Shown here in pieces: positions 25,370 through 36,600 of a stretch of 64,000 nucleotides of DNA (position 1 is the first letter of the stretch; each line of letters begins with the position of its first letter). Position numbers and translations under genes: made by a program. The notes under the pieces are model-generated. The model saw only the letters and a program-made list of their open reading frames with translations. It made no database searches and was not told where the DNA came from. This DNA is from Pseudomonas azadiae (GTDB taxonomy: Bacteria > Pseudomonadota > Gammaproteobacteria > Pseudomonadales > Pseudomonadaceae): positions 496,001-560,000 of the forward strand of contig NZ_JAHSTY010000001.1 of assembly GCF_019145355.1 (NCBI RefSeq). Direction: 5' to 3'.

Positions 25370-28300
25370 TCAGGAGAGCATTGCACTGGCCGGCTGCTTC
25401 AGACCCTCGTGCCACCATGCTGCGAAACTGAACACATTGGGGGCCTTGAGCAGGGTGAAATGATTGCCTGGCCCGCGCCACACCGTCAGATCATTCGCCT
25501 CACGCCGCCAGCCTTCGACCATAGCCGCCTGCTCGCGCTGATTGCCGGCAGCGTCCAGCGTCGGATCCTCCGCCAGCGCCAATCGCACCGGGCCGCTATA
25601 GCGCTGACGCGGTTGATAAACCGTGCGCAAGGCGCTGGCGAAGGTGCGCGTCGAACCGAGTAGAGACTGCGGCGACGACCGCGCCGACAGCACGCCCGCA
25701 CGCACCATGCCCTCGTGCAACAGACGCAGTTGCATGGCGTCATCGGCGACGGCGAATACCTCAGCATCGATGCCCAGCGAAGTGCCGGCCGACAGTTGCA
25801 GCGCCTCGATCAGCCGCTGTAGCGCAGCGGTCGCGGTGTACGGCTTGCCAACCACCCCATTGCCGCCGGGTGATTCGCTGTCGATCAGGGTCAACGACGC
25901 CACTTCGCGTCCATCCGCCTGGAACTGCGCGGCCATGGCATGGACCACCCAGCCGCCGAAAGAATGCCCGATCAGGTGCAGCGGGCCTTGCGGATAGAGT
26001 TGCTCAATTGCCCGCCGATAAAAACGCGCCGCTGCCTCGACCTCACTATGCGGCACAGCGCCGCCTTCCAGCCCGCGCGGTTGCAGGCCGTGGACTGGCC
26101 AATCGGGACCGATGGCCTCGGTCAGATGAATGAAGCCGGTGACGCTGTCGCCGGCACCCGGCACGCAGAAGATCGGAGCCCGTGCGCTATCGCCGGTCTG
26201 AAGGGTGACCAGCGGTTGATACACAGGCGCTGCCGGTGCCTGCGCCCCTTCCAGTGCCTGGCTCATTGCCAGGCCCAGCGCTTGAATGTGCGGGGCTTTC
26301 ATCATGCTTTGGTGATCGCCGGGCACGTCGATGCAGCACAACTCGGCATCCGGCAACTCCTGCGCCCAGCCCAGGGTCGGGCTGAGCTGCTCCATCGCCG
26401 TCGAGCGTTGCTGCGCGCGGAACACGTGCACTGGCAACGGCAACGGATTGACCCGGTAATGCGCCAGCGCATGCCCGTGCGCCACCTCGCGATCGATGTA
26501 GTGCCAGGTATCCTCCGCCGAGGCTGCCGCCAACTCGGGATGGAGCAATTGCTGGCGCTGGCAGCGTTCGAGCAGTTCGGCGAACGTCAGTGCTTGCACC
26601 TCGCTTTGCAACACGGCCAGCGCCGTCAGCCCGCGCTGGCCGTCGTCGCCAAGGCCGATCCAGTGCGCGGTGCAATGCAAGAGCAGTTGGCGCTTGTGCA
26701 CGTGAGCATCGCTCCAGCGGGCCTTGTGCGGATCGGCCAGGCGCGGCACATAGCTGTCGATCAGTCCGATAAACTCGACGACTTCGTCCTGGCCCAACAG
26801 TTGCTGAGCGACTTCGTAAGCCAGCACCCCGCCAAACGACCAGCCTGCCAATCGAAAGGGCCCGTGGGGTTGTCTGCCACGAATGATCTTGACCATGCGC
26901 GTCGCCAGGCATTCAAGGGTGCGTAATTGCGTCTGGCCGAAGTCGATACCGGGCAGACCGTAGATCGGGAAATCGCCGCCGATGTGCCGGCCCAACGCCG
27001 GAAAATACAGGTCGCGGCCGCTGAATTCATGGACCAGAAACAATGGCGTACCGCGATCGCCTGCGCGAACCACGGTCAGCCCCGGTTCCTGCTCGATGAC
27101 ACCGTCTCGTTCACCGAGCAGCGCAGCCGCCGCTTCAATGCTCGGGTGCTGGAACAGCTCGGCCAAGGTCATCGACAGACCGGTTTGCTGCATCTGGTTG
27201 ACCAGCCGCACCGCCAACAACGAATGCCCGCCCAGCTCGAAGAAGTTGTCATGACGCCCAACCCGTTCGACCTGAAGGATTTCGCTCCACAACTCGGCCA
27301 GACGGGTTTCCATGGGATTGCCCGGCGCCTCGTACACACGGTTGAGCATTGCCGCCTGGGTCGGTACCGGCAGGGCCTTGCGGTCGACCTTGCCGTTGTT
27401 GTTCAGCGGCAACACCTCAAGACGCACCCACGCCGAAGGCACCATGTATTCCGGTAGCCGTGCCTGCAACAAGGCACGCAGCGTGGCGCTTTGCAGGTCG
27501 GCATCGTCTGCGGTGAAATAAGCCACCAAACGTGTCTGCTTGCCGTCTTGCCGTGCCAGCACCACCGCCTCTTTGACGCCCGGGCAACTGAGCAGCCGGT
27601 TTTCGATCTCGCCCAGTTCAATGCGAAAGCCGCGAACCTTCACTTGGTCGTCATTGCGGCCGAGGCACTCGAGCTGCCCCGGCGCCAGCCAGCGCACCAG
27701 GTCGCCGGTGCGGTACATGGTTGCATCGGGCCTGCTGCTGAACGGGTCGTGGAGGAATTTCTGTGCCGTCAGCTCAGGACGGTTCAGATAACCCAGGGCA
27801 ACGCCCTGCCCGCCGATGTACAACTCACCGGTGACGCCGAACGGCACCGGTTGCTGACAGGCATCGAGCACATACACCTGTGTGTTGGAAATCGGCCCGC
27901 CGATTGACACGCTGTCGGCCTCTTCGGCGACGCTCTGTACTGCAAATGCAGTGGCGTACGTGGTGGTTTCCGTCGGGCCATAGCAGTGCACCAGACGCAG
28001 ATCAGGTGCCTCGGCGCGCAACTTGCGAAACGCCGCCGGATCACCGCGCTCGCCGCCGCAAAGCAGGATACGCAAGCCCTTCAGGGCGTCGGGAATCAGC
28101 TGTACATATTGGTTGAACAGTGCCGTGGTCACGAACAGGATGCTCGCGCCGCTGCGTTTCAGCTCGTCGCCGAACGCCTGCGGCTCGAGCAAAGTGGCAT
28201 GGTCGATGATCGCCACCCGCGCGCCATTGAGCAATGCACCCCAGACGTCCATGGTGCTCGCGTCGAACGCCGGGTTGGAGGCGAATGCCACGCAATCCTG

Positions 28301-31300
28301 CCGATTGAAATCGGCGTAGCCGTTGTTGATCACCAGCCGCGTGATCGCCCGGTGCGGCACCATCACGCCTTTGGGCATGCCGGTGGAGCCTGAGGTGTAC
28401 ATGATGTACGCCGGCGTTTGTGCCGACTGCGGCAGATCCGGGTTGTGATGGGGTTGAGTGTCAAGCTGTAACAGATCGAGATCGATGCGCCGTACGGCAA
28501 AGTCCAGGGTGGCTGTGCTATGGGTCAGCAGCACAGACGCCTGGCAATCCTCGACCATGAACGCCTGGCGCTCGCTCGGCGCGTGAATATCCAGCGGCAC
28601 CCAGGCGGCCGCGCATTTGCCGATAGCCAATTGCGCGAGCAGCAAGTCCAGTGAGCGCGGCAACAGAAGCGCCACCGCATCGCCGGCTTTTACGCCATTG
28701 CTGAGCAGATAATGTGCCAGCCGATTGGCCCTGTGGTTTAACTGCGCATAGCTCAGGGTCTGCTCGCCATGCAGCGCTGCGACGGCGTGGGGTTGTTGCA
28801 AGGCCAGGGCTTCGAACACACGCTGTACCGTGTCGCTCTGTGGGTATTCGCGTTCGGTCGCATTGAAATCAACCAGCAAGCGCTGGCGCTCCTCGTCCTG
28901 CACCAGCGGCACATGGGCGAGCAGCGCCTGGTCGTTGCTGACCATGGCCTGCAGCAGTTGCTGCAAGTAACCGGCAAAGCGCTTCACCGTAGTTTCATCG
29001 AACAGCGCCGTGGCGTATTCAAGCCAGCCGCCGATGCCCTCGGCAGTGTCGCCGAGGGTCAGGGTCAGATCGAACTTGGCGAAGTGACTGGGTTCGGCCA
29101 CGGCTTCCAGCGTCAACTCACCCAAGGCCAGTGCCGGGCCGTCGCCGTTGCGCCAGTTGAACATGGTCTGGAACAGCGGACTGTGCGCCAGGCTGCGCAC
29201 TGGCCGAGTAATTTCCACCACTTGCTCGAACGGCAGGTCCTGATGCGCCTGAGCTTCGACTGTCAGCGCCTTGACCCGCGCCAGCAGCGCTTCGCCGGTC
29301 AACTCACCGCCGGTGTCGATGCGCAGTGCCAGGGTGTTGACGAACAGGCCAATCATTCCCTCGACTTCTGCCCGAGTGCGGTTGGCCACCGGCGAACCGA
29401 TGATCACGTCAGTCTGCCCGGCCAGACGCCCGAGCAGCAGTGCCCATGCGCTGAGCAGCGTCATGTATAACGTCACGCCATGGCGCTGACTCAAGGCCGT
29501 GAGCCCGGCGCTCAAGCGCTCATCCAGTTGCAGCGCAATGCTGCTGCCGGCGTAATCCTGCTGCGCCGGTCGCGGCCGATCCGTGGGCAGGGTCAGCAGG
29601 GCCGGCACATCGCGCAAGGTGCGTTGCCAGTATTCGCTCTGACGCTGCAACACCTCGCCGCTCAACCAACGCCGCTGCCACACCGCGTAATCACTGTATT
29701 GCAGGGTCAACGCCGGCAACGGATCGTCTTCGCCCCGACTGAACGCCTGATACAGCGCCATCAGTTCGCGGGTGAGCACGCCCATCGACCAACCGTCTGA
29801 GATGATGTGGTGCAAGGTGAGCAGCAGCACATGGTGATCATCGGCCAGACGTATCAGACGTCCGCGAATCAGCGGATCGTCAAGCAGATCGAACGGCCCC
29901 GAAGCCTCGCCCTGGATCAGCGCCTGCAACGCCTCTTGCGCCTGTGGGTGGTGGCGCAGATCCTCGACGCGCAACAGCAGGCCGCTGTCGACCGGAGCGA
30001 TCAACACCTGAGCGTTGCCATCCAGCGGCGCGAAGCGGCTGCGCAATGTTTCGTGGCGCGCGACGATGCGCGCCAGCGCCCGTTGCAGGGCATCGTCGTC
30101 CAGCGCACCGCGCAGGCGCAGGGCAATCGGAATGTTATAGGCGGTGTTGGCACCCTCCATCTGCGCCAGAAACCAGAAGCGCTGCTGCGAAAACGACAGT
30201 GGCAGCGCCGTTTCACGGGGCACCGGCAGTATCGGCGGTTGCGTGCAGCGCCCGGCCTCGGTCAATACCTGCGCCACCGCCGCCAGTTCGGCGTTGGCGA
30301 ACAGATCACTGAGCACCAGCTCGACACCCAGTCGCTGCCTGACCTGCGCGACCATGCGCATGGCCAGCAGCGAATGCCCGCCCAATTCGAAGAAATGATC
30401 CGCGCGCCCTACCCGCTCGACCTGCAGCACGTCGGCCCAGATGTCGGCCAGCGCGTTTTCCACTTCGCCTTGCGGCGCGGCATATTCTCGGGCGAACAAT
30501 GCCGAACGCTCGGGTTTCGGCAGGGCCTTGCGGTCGAGTTTGCCGTTGGCGGTCAGCGGTAATCCGTCGAGTTTGACGAAGGCGGACGGCACCATGTATT
30601 CCGGCAGTTGGGTCAGCAGCAGCGTGCGCAGTTCGGCCACGGCCAGCGCCTGCACCTGCGTCTGTTCGGTGAAATACGCCACCAGCCGCGGCTGCCCCGG
30701 CTGATCCTCGCGCACCAGCACCACCGATTCCTGAATCCCGGGCAATTGATTGAGGCGGTTCTCGATTTCCCGCGGTTCGATACGCGCGCCGCGAATTTTC
30801 ACCTGATCATCATTGCGCCCCAAATACTCGAGCGTGCCGTCGCCGCGCCAGCGCGCAAGGTCGCCGGAGCGGTACATGCGCGCCTGTGCCGCGTGGCTGA
30901 AGGGATCGCGCAGGAAGCGTTCGGCCGTCAGCTGCGGCTGGTTCAAGTAGCCCCGGGCTACGCCAGTACCGCCGATGTACAACTCGCCGACCGCGCCAAT
31001 CGGTACCGGGCGCTGTTGCTTATCGAGCAGATAGACCGTGGCATTGCTCACCGGCTTGCCGATGTGCAACGCATCACCGCAGTCAATGCGCCCGGAAGTG
31101 GCGACCACCGTGGTTTCGGTCGGGCCGTAATTGTTGATTACGTCGAAACGCTGGTTGCGCGAAAACTGGCGCAAACGGTCGCCGCCGACCAGTAGCGTGC
31201 GCAACGTCGGGTGTTCCAACTGTTGGCTGAATGCGTATTCCGCCACTGGCGTGGGCAGGAAACTCACATCCAGGGGCTGCGCGCGCCACCAGTCAAGCAA

Positions 31301-33667
31301 GGCGTCGATGTCTTCGCTGCCGTCATGCGCCGGGGCGATGTGCAGCGTGGCGCCCGCACACAGCGCTGGCCAGACTTCCCAGGCCATGGCATCGAAGCCG
31401 AAGCCGGCGAGGCTCGAGGTGTGGCGGCCGGCACACAGGTCAAAGGCGGCGCAGTGCCAGTCGACCAGGTTCGACAGGGTACGGTGCTCGACCATTACGC
31501 CCTTGGGCAAACCGGTCGAGCCGGAGGTATAGATCACGTAAGCCAAGTGCGTGACATCGAGATCCGTCCGTTGCGGGTTACGGGTGCTGCCCAGCGGCCA
31601 GGTGCGCGGGTCCAGGTCCAGCATGGGCACTGCCAGTCCCGGCAGACGTTCGCGCAGATCAGCGCTGGTTAATACGGCGACTGGCGCACTGTCGCGCAGC
31701 AGATGCAGCAGACGTTCAGCCGGGTGCGCGGGATCGACCGGCACGTAACCGGCGCCGGCCTTGAGGATCGCCAGCAACCCGACCACTGCGTCCAGCCCGC
31801 GCCGGGCGAGGATGGCGACCCGGTCGTCAGGTTGCACGCCCAGAGCGATCAATTGATGCGCCAGGGCGTTGGATCTCTGATTCAACTCGGCAAAAGTCAG
31901 CGACTCACCCAAATGCACCGCAGCCAGCGCGTGCGGACGCGCCAGCACCTGTGCTTCGAAACGCTGATGAATGGGCTGCGCCGGTGGGTAATCGACCTGG
32001 CTGGCATTGAACCCACGCAGCACCTGTTCGCGCTCGGCGGTCGGCAGCACCGACAATTGACTCACCGGGGTGTCCGGCGCGTGTTCGAGCGTCGACAGCA
32101 ACTGCTCCACCGCGCGCACCAGATAGGCGCAGAGACGCTCACCATCAACAGCACTGGTGGCCAGTAACGTGAGGCTGAAGCGGTCGCCGAAGTCGTCGAT
32201 GCTCAGCGTCAGCGGGTAGTTGGTGCGCTCTTGCGAACGCAGCACACTGATGCCGTCCCAGGCGGCGAGTGCTTCGGCGCTGGCATTGGCGCTGGAGGCA
32301 CTGTGGCGATAGTTGAGCAGCGTGCTGAACAACGGCGACGAGGCAACCACCCCACTGCAGCGCTGCGCCAGTGCCAGCGGCGCATGCTCGTGGCGCATCA
32401 GCGTGGTCAGCCGCGCGTGGGTGGCCTTGATCGCCTCCCTGACGGCCAGCGCTGCGATGTCGACCCGCAGCGGCAAGGTATTGATGAAGATGCCCAGCGC
32501 GCGTTCGGTGCCTTCGGCGTTGTGCATGCGCCCCATCAATACGGTGCCGAAGACCACGCTCGTTTGCCCGGTCAGGGCGCTCAGCACCTGGCCCCAACCC
32601 AGGTGGAACAGGCTTGCGACGCTCACCCCCTGCCGTCGTGCCTGTGCTCGCAAGCGTTGGTCCAGTTGCGAGTCGAGCGCCTGGCTGGATTCGACAAGGT
32701 CGCTGCCGTCGCCATGCACGCCTTGCAGGCCGTACGGCAAGGTGGGTTCGTCGATGTCAGCGAGCATGTCGCGGAAGAACGCTTCGTGTTCCGCCTCGCT
32801 GATGCCCAATCGCGCCTGGGCCACGTAATTGCGAAACGGCACGGGCGGGCCCAACCGCGCGGCGTACCCGCACAGGCAGGCCTGCAGCTCCTCACTGACC
32901 ACCGCCAGTGCCGAGTGGTCCATCGCCATGTGGTGGAATAACAGCATCGCGACGATGCGTTGCTCGCACGCATCCCAGGCATGCACCAGGCGCACCAGCG
33001 GCGCGCAGGTTACGTCAAGACGGAACTGCCGGGCGTCGAAGCGTGCGTGCAACTGTGCCAGCGCATCGCCGCCATCGGCCTCCAGCACCACTTCTTCCAA
33101 GGGTAAGCGCGCATCGCGCATGACCACTTGCAAGGGCGTGTCGAGGCCTTCCCAGGCCACCGCCGTGCGCAAGATGTCGTGGCGATCGATGACCGTTTGC
33201 AAGGCATCGGCGAACGCCTGCAAACGCTGCGGCCCGCTGAACGCAAATTGCGCCTGCATCACGTACGGGTCGCCGTGCTGCGCGCTGACGTGGTGGTAGA
33301 GAATGCCTTCCTGCAACGGTGTCAGTGGATAGATGTCCTGCACGTTGGCCGCCCCGCCGGGGATGCCTTCGCACAGTTGATCCAGGGCTTCCTGGCTCAG
33401 TTGCGTCAGGGTCAGCATCGCCGGGGTGATGTAAGTGCAACCGGCCTCAATGCCATTAGCTGGCACCTCGACCTGTCCGGTGCGGGCGGCTGAATACTCG
33501 CCTGCCTTGATCAGTTCGATCAGCGCCGCCTTGTGTTCGCGCAACGACGCCAGTAATGCCGGATCGCCCAGGGCCTGCTTGTTGCCATTGACGCGCAACT
33601 GGTCGTCCGTGACCGTCAACTGGATGTCTCGGGCTTTGAGTGTCGCCAACAAAGGATTCAGGTTCAC
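25370..33667 (-). CDS. Lipopeptide NRPS, third subunit: modules 7 and 8 with tandem thioesterases
   Basis: This 2765-residue synthetase begins at a GTG whose G-T-G-A overlaps the stop of the previous synthetase. Order: TubC-like docking domain (1-60), C7 (about 75-500, HHMAMDH near 246, dual C/E signature HHVSAQHGD), A7 (about 520-1030), T7 (LGGHSLL near 1094), C8 (about 1125-1560, ordinary LCL type, HHIISDG near 1288), A8 (about 1590-2080), T8 (near 2147), TE1 (GWSFGG near 2276), TE2 (GHSFGG near 2569). Specificity codes read against GrsA are DAWFLGNVVK for A7, a known leucine code, and DAMFLGCTYK for A8, isoleucine or valine. C7 should epimerise residue 6, while C8 accepts an L residue. TE1 probably closes a lactone between residue 8 and Thr3; paired TEs are usual in Pseudomonas lipopeptides. 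Related viscosin-type subunits have three modules here; this one has two. Confidence 0.95.
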   Translation of the reverse strand: MNLNPLLATLKARDIQLTVTDDQLRVNGNKQALGDPALLASLREHKAALIELIKAGEYSAARTGQVEVPANGIEAGCTYITPAMLTLTQLSQEALDQLCEGIPGGAANVQDIYPLTPLQEGILYHHVSAQHGDPYVMQAQFAFSGPQRLQAFADALQTVIDRHDILRTAVAWEGLDTPLQVVMRDARLPLEEVVLEADGGDALAQLHARFDARQFRLDVTCAPLVRLVHAWDACEQRIVAMLLFHHMAMDHSALAVVSEELQACLCGYAARLGPPVPFRNYVAQARLGISEAEHEAFFRDMLADIDEPTLPYGLQGVHGDGSDLVESSQALDSQLDQRLRAQARRQGVSVASLFHLGWGQVLSALTGQTSVVFGTVLMGRMHNAEGTERALGIFINTLPLRVDIAALAVREAIKATHARLTTLMRHEHAPLALAQRCSGVVASSPLFSTLLNYRHSASSANASAEALAAWDGISVLRSQERTNYPLTLSIDDFGDRFSLTLLATSAVDGERLCAYLVRAVEQLLSTLEHAPDTPVSQLSVLPTAEREQVLRGFNASQVDYPPAQPIHQRFEAQVLARPHALAAVHLGESLTFAELNQRSNALAHQLIALGVQPDDRVAILARRGLDAVVGLLAILKAGAGYVPVDPAHPAERLLHLLRDSAPVAVLTSADLRERLPGLAVPMLDLDPRTWPLGSTRNPQRTDLDVTHLAYVIYTSGSTGLPKGVMVEHRTLSNLVDWHCAAFDLCAGRHTSSLAGFGFDAMAWEVWPALCAGATLHIAPAHDGSEDIDALLDWWRAQPLDVSFLPTPVAEYAFSQQLEHPTLRTLLVGGDRLRQFSRNQRFDVINNYGPTETTVVATSGRIDCGDALHIGKPVSNATVYLLDKQQRPVPIGAVGELYIGGTGVARGYLNQPQLTAERFLRDPFSHAAQARMYRSGDLARWRGDGTLEYLGRNDDQVKIRGARIEPREIENRLNQLPGIQESVVLVREDQPGQPRLVAYFTEQTQVQALAVAELRTLLLTQLPEYMVPSAFVKLDGLPLTANGKLDRKALPKPERSALFAREYAAPQGEVENALADIWADVLQVERVGRADHFFELGGHSLLAMRMVAQVRQRLGVELVLSDLFANAELAAVAQVLTEAGRCTQPPILPVPRETALPLSFSQQRFWFLAQMEGANTAYNIPIALRLRGALDDDALQRALARIVARHETLRSRFAPLDGNAQVLIAPVDSGLLLRVEDLRHHPQAQEALQALIQGEASGPFDLLDDPLIRGRLIRLADDHHVLLLTLHHIISDGWSMGVLTRELMALYQAFSRGEDDPLPALTLQYSDYAVWQRRWLSGEVLQRQSEYWQRTLRDVPALLTLPTDRPRPAQQDYAGSSIALQLDERLSAGLTALSQRHGVTLYMTLLSAWALLLGRLAGQTDVIIGSPVANRTRAEVEGMIGLFVNTLALRIDTGGELTGEALLARVKALTVEAQAHQDLPFEQVVEITRPVRSLAHSPLFQTMFNWRNGDGPALALGELTLEAVAEPSHFAKFDLTLTLGDTAEGIGGWLEYATALFDETTVKRFAGYLQQLLQAMVSNDQALLAHVPLVQDEERQRLLVDFNATEREYPQSDTVQRVFEALALQQPHAVAALHGEQTLSYAQLNHRANRLAHYLLSNGVKAGDAVALLLPRSLDLLLAQLAIGKCAAAWVPLDIHAPSERQAFMVEDCQASVLLTHSTATLDFAVRRIDLDLLQLDTQPHHNPDLPQSAQTPAYIMYTSGSTGMPKGVMVPHRAITRLVINNGYADFNRQDCVAFASNPAFDASTMDVWGALLNGARVAIIDHATLLEPQAFGDELKRSGASILFVTTALFNQYVQLIPDALKGLRILLCGGERGDPAAFRKLRAEAPDLRLVHCYGPTETTTYATAFAVQSVAEEADSVSIGGPISNTQVYVLDACQQPVPFGVTGELYIGGQGVALGYLNRPELTAQKFLHDPFSSRPDATMYRTGDLVRWLAPGQLECLGRNDDQVKVRGFRIELGEIENRLLSCPGVKEAVVLARQDGKQTRLVAYFTADDADLQSATLRALLQARLPEYMVPSAWVRLEVLPLNNNGKVDRKALPVPTQAAMLNRVYEAPGNPMETRLAELWSEILQVERVGRHDNFFELGGHSLLAVRLVNQMQQTGLSMTLAELFQHPSIEAAAALLGERDGVIEQEPGLTVVRAGDRGTPLFLVHEFSGRDLYFPALGRHIGGDFPIYGLPGIDFGQTQLRTLECLATRMVKIIRGRQPHGPFRLAGWSFGGVLAYEVAQQLLGQDEVVEFIGLIDSYVPRLADPHKARWSDAHVHKRQLLLHCTAHWIGLGDDGQRGLTALAVLQSEVQALTFAELLERCQRQQLLHPELAAASAEDTWHYIDREVAHGHALAHYRVNPLPLPVHVFRAQQRSTAMEQLSPTLGWAQELPDAELCCIDVPGDHQSMMKAPHIQALGLAMSQALEGAQAPAAPVYQPLVTLQTGDSARAPIFCVPGAGDSVTGFIHLTEAIGPDWPVHGLQPRGLEGGAVPHSEVEAAARFYRRAIEQLYPQGPLHLIGHSFGGWVVHAMAAQFQADGREVASLTLIDSESPGGNGVVGKPYTATAALQRLIEALQLSAGTSLGIDAEVFAVADDAMQLRLLHEGMVRAGVLSARSSPQSLLGSTRTFASALRTVYQPRQRYSGPVRLALAEDPTLDAAGNQREQAAMVEGWRREANDLTVWRGPGNHFTLLKAPNVFSFAAWWHEGLKQPASAMLS

Positions 33668-36600
33668 AGGACGATCTCCATTCTTTCCGTGATTGCGGCG
33701 TAGCCGGCCAGCGTCGGTTGTTCGAACAACGCCCGGACGTCAGCCTCCATGCCTTCCTGTTGCAGACGGCCGACCAGACTCACCGCCAGCAACGAATGCC
33801 CGCCCAGCTCGAAAAAGTGGTCGTGACGGCCGATCCGTTCGACGTTGAGCAACTCGCACCACAGCCGCGCCAAGGTGATTTCCACCGCGCCGACCGGGGC
33901 CTCATATGGACGGCTGACAAGCGCGTCCTGATTCGGCGCGGGCAAGGCCTTGCGGTCGAGTTTGCCGTTGGGGCTGAGTGGCAAGCGCTCCAGATGGATG
34001 TAGGTCGCAGGGACCATGTAATCCGGCAGCGCATGCAGCAATGCGGCGCGCAGGAGGTCGATGTCCAGACGCGAACCGGTGTAGTACGCCACCAGGCGTT
34101 TGTTGCCTGGCACGTCTTCGCGGGCCAGCACTGCCGCTTCCTGCACGCCGTCGATCCTGGACAGGCACGCCTGAATTTCACCCAGCTCGATGCGCAGGCC
34201 GCGAATCTTGACCTGATCATCATTGCGACCCAGGTATTCGATATTGCCGTCGGCGCGATAGCGAGCAATATCGCCGGTACGGTACATGCGCGCTTGCGCC
34301 TGCTGGTTGAACGGGTCACGCAGGAACCGTTCGGCGCTGAGCTCGGCGCGGTTCAGATAACCGCGCGCCACCTGGACGCCACCGATGTACAGCTCGCCAA
34401 CCACGCCTTGCGGCACTGGTTGTTGCTGCGCGTTGAGGATATACATTCGCGTGTTGGCGATGGGTTTGCCGATCGGCGTGTTGTCCGGGGTGTCCAGCAA
34501 CGGCCCGGCGCAGTTCCACGCGGTGACGTCCACCGCTGCTTCGGTCGGACCGTACAGGTTATGCAACTGGCTGGCCGGCAAGTGCTGTTTGAACCGCCGC
34601 ACCAGACTGCCGGGCAACGCCTCGCCGCTGCACATCACCTGACGCAGTGCGGCACAGCGCTCGATCTGGCCGTGGGCAAGAAACACGTCAAGCATCGATG
34701 GGACAAAATGTGCCGTGGTGACATGTTCGCGCTCGATCAGCTCACTCAGGTAGGCCGGCTCCTTGTGCCCGCCAGGGCGCGCCAGCAGCAGGCGCGCACC
34801 GGTCATCAACGGCCAGAAAAACTCCCACACAGACACGTCGAAACTGAACGGGGTCTTCTGCAACACCGTATCCGCCGGCGTCAGCGCATAGGCGTCCTGC
34901 ATCCACAGCAAACGGTTGACCACCGCGCTGTGCTCGTTGGCCACACCTTTGGGCTGACCGGTAGAGCCGGAGGTGTAGATGACATAGGCCAGATGCGCCG
35001 ACGTCAGGCCGTTGATCTGCGGATTGGTCGCCGGCAAGTCACCCCAGACCTGTTCCTCCAGATTGATCGCCGGCACCGTCAGCGTGCCGGCCAGCGCCGC
35101 CGTGCTGCCTTGCACCAGCACCGCCACCGGCGCACTGTCGGCGAGCATGTACGCGATGCGTTCAACCGGGTAGTCCGGGTCGAGCGGAACATAACCGCCG
35201 CCCGCCTTGAGGATCGCCAGCAGGCCGACGACCATGGCGACACTGCGCTCGACGCAGATCGCCACCCGTGAATCCGCCTGGACTCCAAGCTGGATAAGAT
35301 GATGGGCCAGGCGGTTGGCGTGCTCGTTGAGTTGCTGGAAGTCCAAGTGCTGACCCGCGATTTGCACCGCGACTGCATGCGGGGTGCGCAGCACCTGAGC
35401 CTCGAACAGGCCATGCAAGGTTTGCTGCAGGTTGTAAGCGACGGCCGTAGCGTTGAAGTCGAACAGCAAGCGCTGGCGCTCGGCATCTGGCAATACCGGC
35501 ACCTGATCGATCGGTTGCTGCGGCGTCTGCTCCAGCGCGTCGACCAACCCGTGCAGTGCAGTTTCCATATACGTGCAGAGGCGCAACGCACCGACCTCGG
35601 CCGAGGTGATTGCGGTGAGCCTGAAACCTGTGTCGAGGTCATCGACGTTGAGACTCAACGGATAGTTGGTGCGCTCCTCGCTGTGCAAGGTTTCGATGCC
35701 TTGCCACGCCGGATGCGCTTGTGCGGGCGTCGCGCTGCCGTGGCGATAGTTGAGCATCGCGCTGAACAGCGGCGCCGGTGCCGCGATCCGGCTGCAACGC
35801 TGGGCCAGCGCCAGCGAAGCGTGCTCATGCGCCAACAGCCCGGTGAGTTGCCCATGCGTGGCCGCAAGCGCCGCCTGCACGGCTTGTGCGCCGAGATCGA
35901 CGCGCAGCGGCAAGGTGTTGATGAACATCCCCAGCCCGCGATCCGCGCCCGCCCCGCCCTGCATGCGACCCATCAGTACAGTGCCGAACACCACGCGCTC
36001 CTGCCCGGAGGTGGCGCCCAGCACCCGTGCCCAAGCCAGATGAAACACGCTGGCGACGCTGATACCCCTCTGTCGCGCCTGACTGCGCAGCCGTTGCGCC
36101 AGCGCGTCGGGCAGTGCCAGCCCAGCTTCCGCGTAAGTACCCGCCTCGGCATTGACCTCATGCAGACCGAACGGCAGCGTTGGCTCATCGATATCACCGA
36201 GCATGTCGCGGAAAAACCCTTCGTGCTCCGCCTCACTGATGCCCAACCGCGCCTGCGCCACATAGTTGCGGTACGGCACCGCTGGCGGCAGGGGGCGCTG
36301 TTCGCCACAGAGGCTGATCTGCATTTCTTCGCGCACGACTTCCAGCGCCGTGTGGTCGAGGGCGATGTGATGGAACAACAGCACACCGGCCACTTGCTCA
36401 GAGGCCGGATCGCGGGCGTACAACAAGCGGATCAGCGGGGCTTGACCCAGATCCAGCGAACGCGTCGACAGTTGCTCGATCGTGACTTCTTCCACCGGCA
36501 ATTCAGCCTCGCGCCACACCACTTGCACCGGCGCGGCCAGGCCTTGCCAGACGATCGCCGTGCGCAGGATGTCGTGGCGCGCCATGACCTGACGCAACGC